DNA from: Frankiaceae bacterium | Lineage (GTDB): Bacteria > Actinomycetota > Actinomycetes > JAFAQI01 | Reading direction: 5' to 3' | Length of the DNA stretch: 15,098 nucleotides | Assembly: GCA_030840545.1 (NCBI GenBank) | Contig: JAVEEH010000195.1 | Span: 1-15,098 of the forward strand | Part shown: positions 7,325 through 13,502 of the stretch, piece by piece | How the letters are laid out: each line of letters starts with the position of its first letter | How positions within the stretch are numbered: position 1 is the first letter of the stretch | Made by a program: the position numbers and the translations under genes | The notes under the pieces: generated by a model | Database searches by the model: none | The model's input: the letters and a program-made list of their open reading frames with translations, nothing else | What the model was told of the DNA's origin: nothing

Positions 7325-10048
7325 ATGGGGGCGGTGACCGAGCTCGTGCTCGGGCCGGAGCCCGACGCCGTCCCGCGGGCCCGCCGGTTCGTGGTCGAGG
7401 CACTGGGCGACGAGCCCGCCGCAACGGTCGAGGCGGCTGAGCTCATCGTCGCGGAGCTCGTGACGAACGCGCTTCTGCACGGTGAGCCACCGGTGACGCT
7501 TCGGCTCGCGCGCCTGGCCGATCGGGTCCGGGTCGAGGTCGAGGACGCCGGCCATCAGGTGCCGGTGCTCGGCCGCCGGGATCTTGACGCCATGACGGGC
7601 CGCGGCTTGGGCATGGTCGCGGCCGTCTCCGGCGAGTGGGGGATCGATCCGGCCGCTGCCGGCGGCAAGGTCGTCTGGGCCGAGCTGCCGCACGGGGGGG
7701 CCGAAGCCGGCACGGGCCACGGGGCGGAGCTGGACGCCGACGCTCTCCTCGCCGCCTGGCAGGGCGACGACCAGCCCGGTGAGCCCACCTACGTCGTCCA
7801 TCTCGGCGCGGTGCCGACCGACCTGCTCATCGACGCGAAGTCTCGCCTCGACAACCTGGTCCGCGAGTTCAGCCTGGCGGGCAGCGAGAGCGCCGGCCAG
7901 CCCGCATCTGCGGCGTTCGCGGCCGTCGCTCAGACGATCACCCAGTCGCTGGGAAGTGTTCGCGCCGAGATCAAACGGCAGGCGTTGGCGGCGGCGAGTC
8001 GCGGCGACGCGGAGACGAGTCTCGTCCTGCGGTTGCCCGCCTCGATGGCCGATGCCGGGGAGCGTTACCTCGCCGCCTTGGACGAAGCCGACGCCTACGC
8101 GCGGGCCGGCCAGCTGTTGAACCTGGAGACCCCCCGGCTGCACCGGGTCTTCCGGCGCTGGTATGTCCAGGCGCTGGTCGACCAGCTGCGCGCGCAAGCC
8201 GCCGGCGAGGCACCGGCACCGCCACCGTCGTTCCAGCAGCGGTTGGTCGAGGAAGTCGCAGCTCTCGGTCAGCTCGAGGAGGCGGGTGAGCGGCTTCGGC
8301 TGCTCCAGCGGGTCACGGCGGAGCTCACCGGTGCCCGCGACATCGAGGACATCGTGGAAACGGTCGTCTCCAACGCGACCCGCGCCCTGGGGGCTCATTC
8401 GGCCCGCATCTACCTGTTGGGTGACGACGGAATCCTGCGTTCGGTCGCGACCCGTGGCGGCGACCCGCAGCTGGCAGTCAACTACGAGGAGTTCCCGCTC
8501 GAGGCAGACCTTCCCGGCGGAGTGGCCTTGCGCACCGGACAGCCCGTGCTGTTGCGCAATCTCGAGGAGCTTGCGCAGCGCTTTCCGTCGTTGGCCACTG
8601 TCTATCCCGACGAGCGGACCTTGCACGTCGCGCCGCTGATCGTCGGTGAGCACAAGATCGGTGTCCTCAGCCTGACCTTCCGCGGTCTCACCGCCGTCGA
8701 CGAGCACACCCAGGTCACGTTCCTGACGGCGCTGGCGGACGCCTGCGCTCAAGCGCTCGAGCGGGCCAACGCCACCGCACGGGCGACGGAGGCGACGGAG
8801 CGGCTGGCCTTCCTCGCCGAAGCATCGGTGATCCTGTCGGGCAACCTCGACTACCGCGCCACCCTCGCCGCTGTGGCCGATCTCGTCGTCCCGCGGCTGG
8901 CGGACTGGTGCGTCATCCAGCTCCTCGAAGGCGACGAGCTCCAGAACGTCGGACTCACCCACTTCGATCCGGCGAAGGTGGCCTGGGCCGAACGCCTGGG
9001 GGAGCGCTACCCGACGGACATGTCTGCACCCACCGGTGCACCTAACGTCATCCGCACCGGAGTCAGCGAGCTCTATCCCTACATCCCGGACGAGCTGCTC
9101 GTCGCCGCCGCGGTCGACCAGGAGCATTTGCAGCTCATCCGCGAGCTGGGCATGTCGTCAGGTCTCGTCGTACCGCTCACCGGGCGCAGCGGCACTTTCG
9201 GTGCACTGACGATGATCTACGCCGAGTCCGGACGCCGCTATGACGAGCGAGACGTCAAGTACGCCGAAGACCTGGCCGGGCGAGCAGCGCTCGCGGTCGA
9301 GACGGCGCATGCCTTCACCGAACAGTCCGGCCGTCTCGCCGAGGTCAGCCGCATCGCGGAGGCGGCCCAGCACGCCATCCTCGCGGCACCTCCTGCAGTC
9401 ATCGGGCCGATCGCCCTGGCGGCGCGTTACGTCAGCGCGGCAGCGGAAGCGCTGATCGGCGGCGACCTCTACGAGGTAGTGCCACGGCCGGGTGCCGTTC
9501 GGCTGCTCATCGGTGACGTGCGTGGCAAGGGACTCGCCGCGGTGCGCACGGCGACGGTCGTGCTCGGCGAGTTCCGGGCTGCTGCCGCCGACGTCGACAG
9601 TCTGGTCGACGTCGCGATGCAGATCGATCGCCGTCTTCGTCCCTATCTCAGCGACGAGGACTTCGTCACTGCACTCGTCGCCGAGATCACCGATGACGGC
9701 GTCTTCACCATCGCCAACTGTGGTCATCCGCCGGCGCTGCTCGCCGCGGGAGGCGAAGTGACGCCCGTCGACTCCGACCCGAGCCTGCCGCTCGGTCTCG
9801 GTGCCACGCCGTCGCTCGCCGTCGGCAAGCTCGTTGCCGGTGATCGGTTGTTGCTCTACACCGACGGCATCATCGAAGCGCGTGACCAGCAACGCGAGTT
9901 CGTCGACCTGATGAACCTGGTGGCGCCGCTCGCCGATGGAGACTTCGACCTCGTCCTCGACGACGTGCTCGTCGCGCTTCGCAGTGCCGTCGGCACGGAG
10001 CTCGATGACGACCTGGCGCTTCTGATCGCGGAGTACCGCGGCGCCTGA
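7325..10048 (+). CDS. RsbW-like ATPase - GAF - GAF - SpoIIE/RsbU phosphatase fusion
   Basis: A 907-aa soluble signalling protein. Residues about 5-122 form an RsbW-like GHKL ATPase (anti-sigma kinase type), with N box ELIVAELVTNALLHG (39-53) and G2 box TGRGLGM (91-97). About 135-320 is a helical region I do not recognise by name. About 325-480 and about 490-660 look like two GAF-type sensor domains. About 690-907 is a PP2C-like SpoIIE/RsbU phosphatase: GGDLYE (D714), IGDVRGKG (D731), ANCGHPP (798-803), LLYTDG (D847) and DDDLALL (894-900), so the metal-binding acidic residues are intact. Such domains act on a Ser/Thr of STAS anti-anti-sigma factors. The ATG at 7325 was chosen because GGAGGGGG lies 8 nt upstream; ATG 7307 and GTG 7289 have no such site. 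CsbD-like stress genes follow downstream, and no cognate sigma gene is in the window. Confidence 0.9.
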   Translation: MGAVTELVLGPEPDAVPRARRFVVEALGDEPAATVEAAELIVAELVTNALLHGEPPVTLRLARLADRVRVEVEDAGHQVPVLGRRDLDAMTGRGLGMVAAVSGEWGIDPAAAGGKVVWAELPHGGAEAGTGHGAELDADALLAAWQGDDQPGEPTYVVHLGAVPTDLLIDAKSRLDNLVREFSLAGSESAGQPASAAFAAVAQTITQSLGSVRAEIKRQALAAASRGDAETSLVLRLPASMADAGERYLAALDEADAYARAGQLLNLETPRLHRVFRRWYVQALVDQLRAQAAGEAPAPPPSFQQRLVEEVAALGQLEEAGERLRLLQRVTAELTGARDIEDIVETVVSNATRALGAHSARIYLLGDDGILRSVATRGGDPQLAVNYEEFPLEADLPGGVALRTGQPVLLRNLEELAQRFPSLATVYPDERTLHVAPLIVGEHKIGVLSLTFRGLTAVDEHTQVTFLTALADACAQALERANATARATEATERLAFLAEASVILSGNLDYRATLAAVADLVVPRLADWCVIQLLEGDELQNVGLTHFDPAKVAWAERLGERYPTDMSAPTGAPNVIRTGVSELYPYIPDELLVAAAVDQEHLQLIRELGMSSGLVVPLTGRSGTFGALTMIYAESGRRYDERDVKYAEDLAGRAALAVETAHAFTEQSGRLAEVSRIAEAAQHAILAAPPAVIGPIALAARYVSAAAEALIGGDLYEVVPRPGAVRLLIGDVRGKGLAAVRTATVVLGEFRAAAADVDSLVDVAMQIDRRLRPYLSDEDFVTALVAEITDDGVFTIANCGHPPALLAAGGEVTPVDSDPSLPLGLGATPSLAVGKLVAGDRLLLYTDGIIEARDQQREFVDLMNLVAPLADGDFDLVLDDVLVALRSAVGTELDDDLALLIAEYRGA

Positions 10049-10076
10049 GGGCAGCAAGTTGTCACCATTGCCGGCT

Positions 10077-10101
10077 GCTTGCAGAAGTTCGCGGCGGGTA
10101 A
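10077..10101 (+). promoter_or_regulatory. Possible SigB/SigF-type stress promoter
   Basis: GCTT (10077-10080), 15 nt, then GGGTAA (10096-10101) resembles the GTTT-N14-17-GGGTA pattern used by SigB/SigF-group sigma factors. It lies 56 nt upstream of the CsbD-like gene. The -35 half is imperfect. GGGTA also forms a short dyad with TACCC at 10112-10116. A small CGGCT-TCCG-AGCCG hairpin (10127-10140) sits further down the leader. Confidence 0.35.
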
Positions 10102-10157
10102 GTAGTTGTCGTACCCACCCACACCGCGGCTTCCGAGCCGTCACAGAGGAGTTCACC

Positions 10158-10670
10158 GTGTCCGACATCGCCCAGGACCCCGGCGCCGGGGGCTTCATCG
10201 ACCGCGTGAAAGGCACCGCAAAACAGGTCGCGGGTGCCGTGATCGGCGACGACGACCTGAAGCGTGAAGGCCAGCTGCACCACGACAAGGTCGACGCCAC
10301 ACGGACCGCCGCTGAGCTCGAGGCCAAAGCTGAGCGGGAAAGCGCCGAAGCCGAGGTCATCGCGCGCGAACGCGAGATCGAGATCGAGCGGCAGCGCCTC
10401 ACCGCCGAAACCGCTGCGGACCACCGTGCCGCCGAGATCGAACGCGAGCAGATCATCGACAAGCAGCGCGTCGCCACCGAGGCCGCCCAGCGCGAGGCAA
10501 CTGTGGAGCGGCAGAAGGCGGCGCAGCAGGAAGCCGCGGCACGGCAGGAGCAGCTGGCCGCCGCCGAACGGGCCCAAGCCGAGCGACAGGCAGCGCAGCT
10601 GCAGGCCGAGGCCGCCCGGGCCAAGAACACCGCCGACGTGCTGGACAACGCCGCTGAGGAGATCGCATGA
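10158..10670 (+). CDS. CsbD-like protein with long coiled-coil tail
   Basis: A 170-aa hydrophilic protein. Residues about 12-47 resemble the CsbD stress-protein motif: GFIDRVKGTAKQVAG, then a DDDLKREGQLHHDKVD segment. Bacillus CsbD belongs to the SigB general stress regulon, although its molecular role is unknown. Ordinary CsbD proteins are about 60-70 aa; here residues about 50-160 add a continuous Ala/Glu/Arg/Gln-rich helix with heptad-like spacing, predicted as a coiled coil. There is no signal peptide, membrane segment or cysteine. The GTG at 10158 has AGAGGAG 7 nt upstream and fits where the homology begins. The stop overlaps the next start by 4 nt (ATGA), so the two proteins are probably made together and may pair. 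Local similarity of the tail to the charged region of IF-2 is compositional and should not name it. Confidence 0.75.
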   Translation: MSDIAQDPGAGGFIDRVKGTAKQVAGAVIGDDDLKREGQLHHDKVDATRTAAELEAKAERESAEAEVIAREREIEIERQRLTAETAADHRAAEIEREQIIDKQRVATEAAQREATVERQKAAQQEAAARQEQLAAAERAQAERQAAQLQAEAARAKNTADVLDNAAEEIA

Positions 10671-11296
10671 CCATCAAGAACAACGTTGCCGTTCTGCCTC
10701 GGACGGTGATCGGTGCCTACCTGAAGGCAGCCCGGCTGCCGTTGACCGTCGCCGAGCGTGTCAGCGGTCAGCGTGACAACGACCAATGGCCGCCGGCACT
10801 GGCCTACGAAGGCTTCGAGGCCAACGTCGAAACCGTGCTGGGCTCGCTGCTCCGGGACGAGACGCTGGCCGACCGCGGTCGACTGCGGCAGGCCAAGCTG
10901 GCGCAGCTGCGTCGGGCCGCGGAGCTGGAGACCGTGGCGGAGCAGCACCGTGAGCGCGCCGAGGAGACCTTCGACGAACGTCGCGAGCAAGCCGCCCAAC
11001 AGCGGGCCGACGCCGCGCGCACAGCCCAGCAGCGTGAGCAGGAGATCGAGCGGCAGGCCGCGCTACGCGAGCAGAAGGTGCGGCAGAAGGCCGCGCGGAA
11101 GGCTGCAGCCGCTCAGCAGGTCAAGGCGGCACAGGACACGTCGATCGACCGGCAGGAGCGGCTGGCAAAGACGGAGGCTCTCACCAAGGAGTCGGCCGCG
11201 CTGGGCGCGGCGAAGCAGGCGCTCGAGGCCGAGGGCACGGTCGAGGTCATCGAAGAGACGATCGAAGGCACCAAAGCGGCCCGCAAGACCGGCTGA
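10667..11296 (+). CDS. Hypothetical coiled-coil protein, partner of the CsbD-like protein
   Basis: I do not recognise a named family for this 209-aa protein. Residues 1-65 look globular and less charged (GAYLKAARLPLTVAE at 16-30, WPPALAYEGFE at 41-51). Residues about 70-175 are a nearly unbroken Ala/Arg/Glu/Gln-rich helix with heptad character; the last 30 residues contain VEVIEETIEG. There is no signal peptide and no transmembrane segment. It overlaps the CsbD-like gene in ATGA, with GAGGAG a few bases ahead of the ATG, a classic coupled pair. The matching coiled coils suggest a hetero-oligomer, which is inference. Automated pipelines may label it an IF-2 or chromosome-segregation protein from its low-complexity helix; I see no domain that supports either. 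A strong hairpin follows the gene. Confidence 0.75.
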   Translation: MTIKNNVAVLPRTVIGAYLKAARLPLTVAERVSGQRDNDQWPPALAYEGFEANVETVLGSLLRDETLADRGRLRQAKLAQLRRAAELETVAEQHRERAEETFDERREQAAQQRADAARTAQQREQEIERQAALREQKVRQKAARKAAAAQQVKAAQDTSIDRQERLAKTEALTKESAALGAAKQALEAEGTVEVIEETIEGTKAARKTG

Positions 11297-11321
11297 CGGA
11301 TGCCACCGCGGCACCAGACCC

Positions 11322-11365
11322 CGCCAGCAGCGTGGGCGCGAGCACTCGGGCCCAAGCTGCTGGCG
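11322..11365. terminator. Bidirectional hairpin terminator between convergent genes
   Basis: CGCCAGCAGC (11322-11331) pairs perfectly with GCTGCTGGCG (11356-11365). After one g/a mismatch, TGGGC (11333-11337) pairs with GCCCA (11350-11354). The 10+5 bp stem abuts the stop codon of the DUF1697 gene and lies 25 nt past the stop of the coiled-coil gene. There is no T run, as is common for actinobacterial hairpin terminators. Confidence 0.6.
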
Positions 11366-11890
11366 TCACCGCCTGCTGTCGTCGCAGCGGGCGCGTAGCG
11401 CCTCGACGGTGTTCCAATTCCGCGTTGTGGCCACCGTTTTCAGCTTGCGCTCCCAGAAGGTGTTGTTGAGCTTCGTCCTCCCGTACCCATCGGGGGTGCT
11501 GAGGTAGACCTCTCGACCGGCCACGCGGAACTCATCGCCGCCGTAGCCGTCCGGTGCGAGCGCCTGGACCGCGCCGGCGGTCGGGCTCGAGGCGAGGAAT
11601 GTCACATGCCAGGCCTTGCGCGGCGTGGCGAACGGCTGCTGGTCCGCGACGGCTGCCAGTTCTGCCGCCGTGCGCAGCAGAACTCGCACCTCGAACCCGC
11701 AGGAGGCCGTCAACGCAGGCTCCAACGCGGCCGCCACCCGCTTGGGGCCGTCGAACACCACGTTGCCGGACTGCAGGTAGGTGCGGACGTCGGAGCCGCC
11801 GATCTCCGTCACGATCCGCTGCAGGTCAGCCATCGGCAGCTTGCGGCCGCCAACGTTGACGGCGCGCAGCAGGGCCACCCAGGTGCTCAT
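11366..11890 (-). CDS. DUF1697 family protein
   Basis: A 174-aa cytoplasmic protein of the DUF1697 family. The N-terminal signature VALLRAVNVGGRKLPMADL (5-23) and the TYLQSGNVVFDG segment (37-48) are typical, followed by the central VTFLA strand (96-100), a VYLSTPDGYGRTKL stretch (128-141) and the C-terminal ATTRNWNTVEAL motif (154-165). The length is normal. The function of the family is unknown; no catalytic residues can be named. The ATG at 11890 was chosen because family homology begins at once (MSTWVALLR), although the frame stays open far upstream. No Shine-Dalgarno or clear -10 was found. It is a single gene, convergent with the coiled-coil gene and divergent from the small secreted protein. 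Confidence 0.88.
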   Translation of the reverse strand: MSTWVALLRAVNVGGRKLPMADLQRIVTEIGGSDVRTYLQSGNVVFDGPKRVAAALEPALTASCGFEVRVLLRTAAELAAVADQQPFATPRKAWHVTFLASSPTAGAVQALAPDGYGGDEFRVAGREVYLSTPDGYGRTKLNNTFWERKLKTVATTRNWNTVEALRARCDDSRR

Positions 11891-11935
11891 GCGGCACCAG
11901 CAAACCAGGCGGGCCCCAGCCGGGCTAGGCCGGAA

Positions 11936-11969
11936 CCACCCGGCCGGTCCTCTCAAGCACACCGGGTGG
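11936..11969. repeat. 8-bp perfect inverted repeat upstream of DUF1697
   Basis: CCACCCGG (11936-11943) and CCGGGTGG (11962-11969) are exact complements separated by 18 nt, 46 nt upstream of the DUF1697 start. The 276-base gap 11891-12166 holds this dyad and the structured leader of the small secreted gene. Because both flanking genes point away, an operator is more likely than a terminator. Confidence 0.4.
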
Positions 11970-12017
11970 GCCGCCGAAGCCACAGATGTCGCCGGCATCC
12001 GCTGGTGACACGGGACA

Positions 12018-12166
12018 CGGTGATCCGAGCGACCCTCACCGACCTGAGCCGGGAGCGACCGGCGCAGGCACGGAGAAACACGGTCGCCTAGGTCGCTCGG
12101 GGAGTGAGTGGCGAGACCGACCTGACCGGATGGGGCGCAAGCCCCGCACGGACGGGAGAGCACTCC
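12018..12166 (+). promoter_or_regulatory. Structured 5' leader (riboswitch-like) of the small secreted gene
   Basis: Three successive hairpins fill the 149 nt before the ATG. The first is CGGTGA/TCACCG (12018-12023 with 12036-12041). The second is GAGCGACCGGCG (12053-12064) with CGCC-ta-GGTCGCTC (12085-12098), 12 bp with a 2-nt bulge. The third is GGAGTG (12101-12106) with CACTCC (12161-12166), enclosing a GNRA-capped hairpin GGGGC-GCAA-GCCCC (12132-12145). A second copy of GAGCGACC (12027-12034) could compete for the same partner. ACCGACCTGA occurs twice (12038-12047, 12116-12125). The last stem ends at the ATG and encloses the GGGAGAG ribosome site, so it could control translation. GGCGAGACCGACCTGAC (12110-12126) is faintly like part of the c-di-AMP (ydaO) riboswitch, but the AGCTAACC core is absent. 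Confidence 0.4.
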
Positions 12167-12376
12167 ATGCGCACGGTCCTGGGCAGGTCGGTGGGGCGCG
12201 CCATGCTCATTCTCGTTTCGGCGGGGATGGTGGGCAGCGCGGCGCTCCCCGCCGTACCCGCTGTCGCGGGCGCGGGCAACCGCACCCCGGCGCATCACCA
12301 TCGGTCAGACGTTCGGATCGGCCACGCCGTGAAGTACGTCAAAGACGCAGATGGCACGATTCGTCGGGTCCGCTAG
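12167..12376 (+). CDS. Small secreted protein, unknown function
   Basis: A 69-aa product I do not recognise. Residues 1-36 are a good Sec signal peptide: basic start with R2, R7 and R11, hydrophobic core MLILVSAGMVGSAAL (13-27), and AVA/AGA cleavage options at 34-36. The mature part would be only about 33-35 residues, with a His cluster (AHHHR, 42-46), two further basic clusters and the tail DADGTIRRVR. There are no cysteines and no second membrane segment. The ATG at 12167 is chosen because GGGAGAG lies 6 nt upstream and the signal peptide starts there; the frame opens 21 codons earlier without a ribosome site. The gene has its own structured leader and its own terminator 8 nt after the stop, so it looks like an independent unit. 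It could also be read as part of a regulatory RNA. Confidence 0.6.
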   Translation: MRTVLGRSVGRAMLILVSAGMVGSAALPAVPAVAGAGNRTPAHHHRSDVRIGHAVKYVKDADGTIRRVR

Positions 12377-12384
12377 ACGCAGCG

Positions 12385-12419
12385 CGAGGGCGTCGACTCC
12401 AGGTGAGTCGGCGCCCTCG
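12385..12419 (+). terminator. Strong hairpin terminator after the small secreted gene
   Basis: CGAGGGCG-T-CGACTC (12385-12399) pairs along its full length with GAGTCG-G-CGCCCTCG (12405-12419): 15 bp including one G-U pair, with a 5-nt loop. It starts 8 nt after the stop codon. No T run follows. Confidence 0.7.
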
Positions 12420-12444
12420 GCCACGTCCGGGCGCCGCCGTGGCC

Positions 12445-12450
12445 TATCGT
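12445..12450 (+). promoter_or_regulatory. -10 element of a probable leaderless promoter for the Lrp gene
   Basis: TATCGT fits the actinobacterial -10 pattern TAnnnT and ends 7 nt before the GTG start, the spacing expected when transcription begins at the start codon. No Shine-Dalgarno lies before the GTG. No convincing -35 was found. Confidence 0.5.
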
Positions 12451-12457
12451 CGCGGCC

Positions 12458-12898
12458 GTGGAGGATCTCGACCGCGAGATCGCCCGGCTGCTCGCCAGTG
12501 ACGGCCGGCGTAGCTTCACCGACCTCGCGCGTGACACCGGGCTTTCGGTCTCAGCAGTGCACCAGCGGGTTCGCCGGCTGGAGAAGCGCGGCGTGATCCG
12601 GGGCTATCGGGCCGTGGTCGACCCTGACGAGATCGATCTGCCCTTGACGGCGTTCGTCTCGATCAAGCCGATCGACCCGGCCGCGCCCGATGACGCCCCG
12701 GACCGGCTCACCCACCTGGCCGCGATCGAGGCCTGCCACAGCGTGGCGGGGGAGGAGAGCTACATCCTGAAAGTGCGCGTCGTCACGCCGGCGGCGCTGG
12801 AAGACCTGCTGCAGGAGATCCGGGCGGCAGCGAACGTGTCCACCCGCACCACGGTGGTGCTGTCCACGCCTTTCGAGGGCCGCCCTCCCGCAATTTGA
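12458..12898 (+). CDS. Lrp/AsnC-family transcriptional regulator
   Basis: A 146-aa one-component regulator of normal length. An N-terminal helix-turn-helix covers about 4-50: LDREIARLLASDGR, FTDLARDTGLS, then the recognition helix VSAVHQRVRRLEKRGVI. The C-terminal ligand-binding RAM domain covers about 62-138, with TAFVSIK (64-70), VAGEESYILKV (96-106) at the Lrp ligand-loop position, and VLSTPF at the end. Family members bind amino acids and form dimers or octamers that wrap DNA. The GTG at 12458 fits the homology start and the leaderless promoter. The gene sits 2 kb from the divergent kamA/kdd pair, so lysine or beta-lysine sensing is a reasonable but untested guess. The run CAATTTGAG marks its end, followed by a 137-bp gap that holds the element at 12908-12967. 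Confidence 0.92.
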   Translation: MEDLDREIARLLASDGRRSFTDLARDTGLSVSAVHQRVRRLEKRGVIRGYRAVVDPDEIDLPLTAFVSIKPIDPAAPDDAPDRLTHLAAIEACHSVAGEESYILKVRVVTPAALEDLLQEIRAAANVSTRTTVVLSTPFEGRPPAI

Positions 12899-12907
12899 GC
12901 GTCTGAA

Positions 12908-12967
12908 ACTGCCTTTTTGGCGACACCTGCATGTCGAACTTGCCATAAACCACGCAAGTCGGGCAGT
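12908..12967 (+). promoter_or_regulatory. Branched RNA fold or operator dyad upstream of the CAP-domain gene
   Basis: ACTGCC (12908-12913) pairs with GGCAGT (12962-12967) and encloses two perfect hairpins: CGACA/TGTCG (12921-12925 with 12932-12936) and ACTTGC/GCAAGT (12938-12943 with 12954-12959, loop CATAAACCAC). This makes a three-way-junction candidate in a locally AT-richer patch. Alternatively TTGCCA (12940-12945) is a good -35 with CAGTCT (12964-12969) as a weak -10 at 18 nt, and the ACTTGC dyad is an operator. Downstream, AGCCCGCCGC is repeated (12975-12984, 13011-13020). Confidence 0.35.
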
Positions 12968-13035
12968 CTGTCGGAGCCCGCCGCACGCCGCTGTAGCGCC
13001 CCCCTCGCGCAGCCCGCCGCTCGGAGGACCCGCAC

Positions 13036-13488
13036 GTGCTTGTCGGTTCGCTTCGCTTTCGCCTGCCCTGCATTCTTCTCGCAGTTTGTGCACTTGTGGT
13101 TCTGAACGCCGGTTCGGCCCGCGCCGGCAGCGCTACGCGGGCGGCGTTTGTGTCGGACACCAACCATGCGCGGGACTACCACGACCGGCGGGAGTACCGC
13201 GTCCGCGACGGCCTCAACGACGTCGCCCAGAACTGGGCCGACTGGATGGCAGCGCACCACAGCCTCGAACACAACCCGAACCTCGAGTCGCAGGTCCATG
13301 GCTGGCAATCACTCGGCGAGAACGTCGGCCGCGGCGGCTCGGAGAGCGCGATTCAGCGCGCCTTCATGAGGTCGGCGCCGCACCGGGACAACATCCTGTC
13401 CCGGTCGTTCACGCTGGTGGGCGTCGGCACCGCCCGCGACTCCAACGGCGTGCTCTACGTCGACGAGGTCTTCAAGCGACCTAGCTGA
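13036..13488 (+). CDS. Secreted CAP/SCP (PR-1-like) domain protein
   Basis: A 150-aa protein with a Sec signal peptide (R7, hydrophobic core 10-24, likely cleavage after ARA at 30) and a short CAP domain. Visible family motifs are the first His region SLEHNPNL (H79), LGENVG (E95), SAPHRDNIL (H116) and the final strands LVGVGTARDSNGVLYVDEVF. These residues line the CAP cavity that binds divalent metal in some members. Bacterial CAP proteins are exported and mostly of unknown function, with lipid-binding or envelope roles proposed. The domain lacks cysteines, as in many bacterial members. The GTG at 13036 is supported by CGGAGGA 7 nt upstream and by the signal peptide. It ends 14 nt from the end of kamA, with which it converges. 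Confidence 0.88.
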   Translation: MLVGSLRFRLPCILLAVCALVVLNAGSARAGSATRAAFVSDTNHARDYHDRREYRVRDGLNDVAQNWADWMAAHHSLEHNPNLESQVHGWQSLGENVGRGGSESAIQRAFMRSAPHRDNILSRSFTLVGVGTARDSNGVLYVDEVFKRPS

Positions 13489-13502
13489 CGGCCCGGGCTC
13501 GA

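Noticed and set aside
7280..9127. A 615-codon open frame on the minus strand, opposite the ATPase/phosphatase gene
   Set aside because: It is antisense to a gene with clear domains, its product is Arg/Gly/Asp-rich without recognisable motifs, and long antisense frames are expected at this GC content.
10121..10141. A terminator for the ATPase/phosphatase gene (CGGCT-TCCG-AGCCG)
   Set aside because: The 5-bp stem is short, has no T tail, and sits downstream of the candidate promoter inside the next gene's leader.
9158..10999. A 613-codon open frame on the minus strand
   Set aside because: It spans antisense to three real genes; the Ser/Ala/Arg-rich product mirrors the coiled-coil codons and has no domain.
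12101..12166. A c-di-GMP (GEMM) riboswitch, suggested by the GGGGCGCAAGCCCC hairpin
   Set aside because: The GGCAAACC block and the expected tetraloop/receptor arrangement are not present; only the GCAA-capped stem is similar.
11891..12301. An N-terminal extension of the DUF1697 protein to 311 residues
   Set aside because: DUF1697 homology begins exactly at the ATG at 11890, and the extension would cover the structured leader and the secreted-protein gene on the other strand.
12880..12918. A rho-independent terminator of the Lrp gene ending in TTTTT (12914-12918)
   Set aside because: No hairpin directly precedes the T run; the nearest GC-rich palindrome lies inside the coding sequence with almost no loop.
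12995..13011. A 6C-type small RNA, suggested by a CCCCCC run
   Set aside because: 6C RNAs have two C-rich hairpin loops; only one run is present and its stem is just 3 bp.
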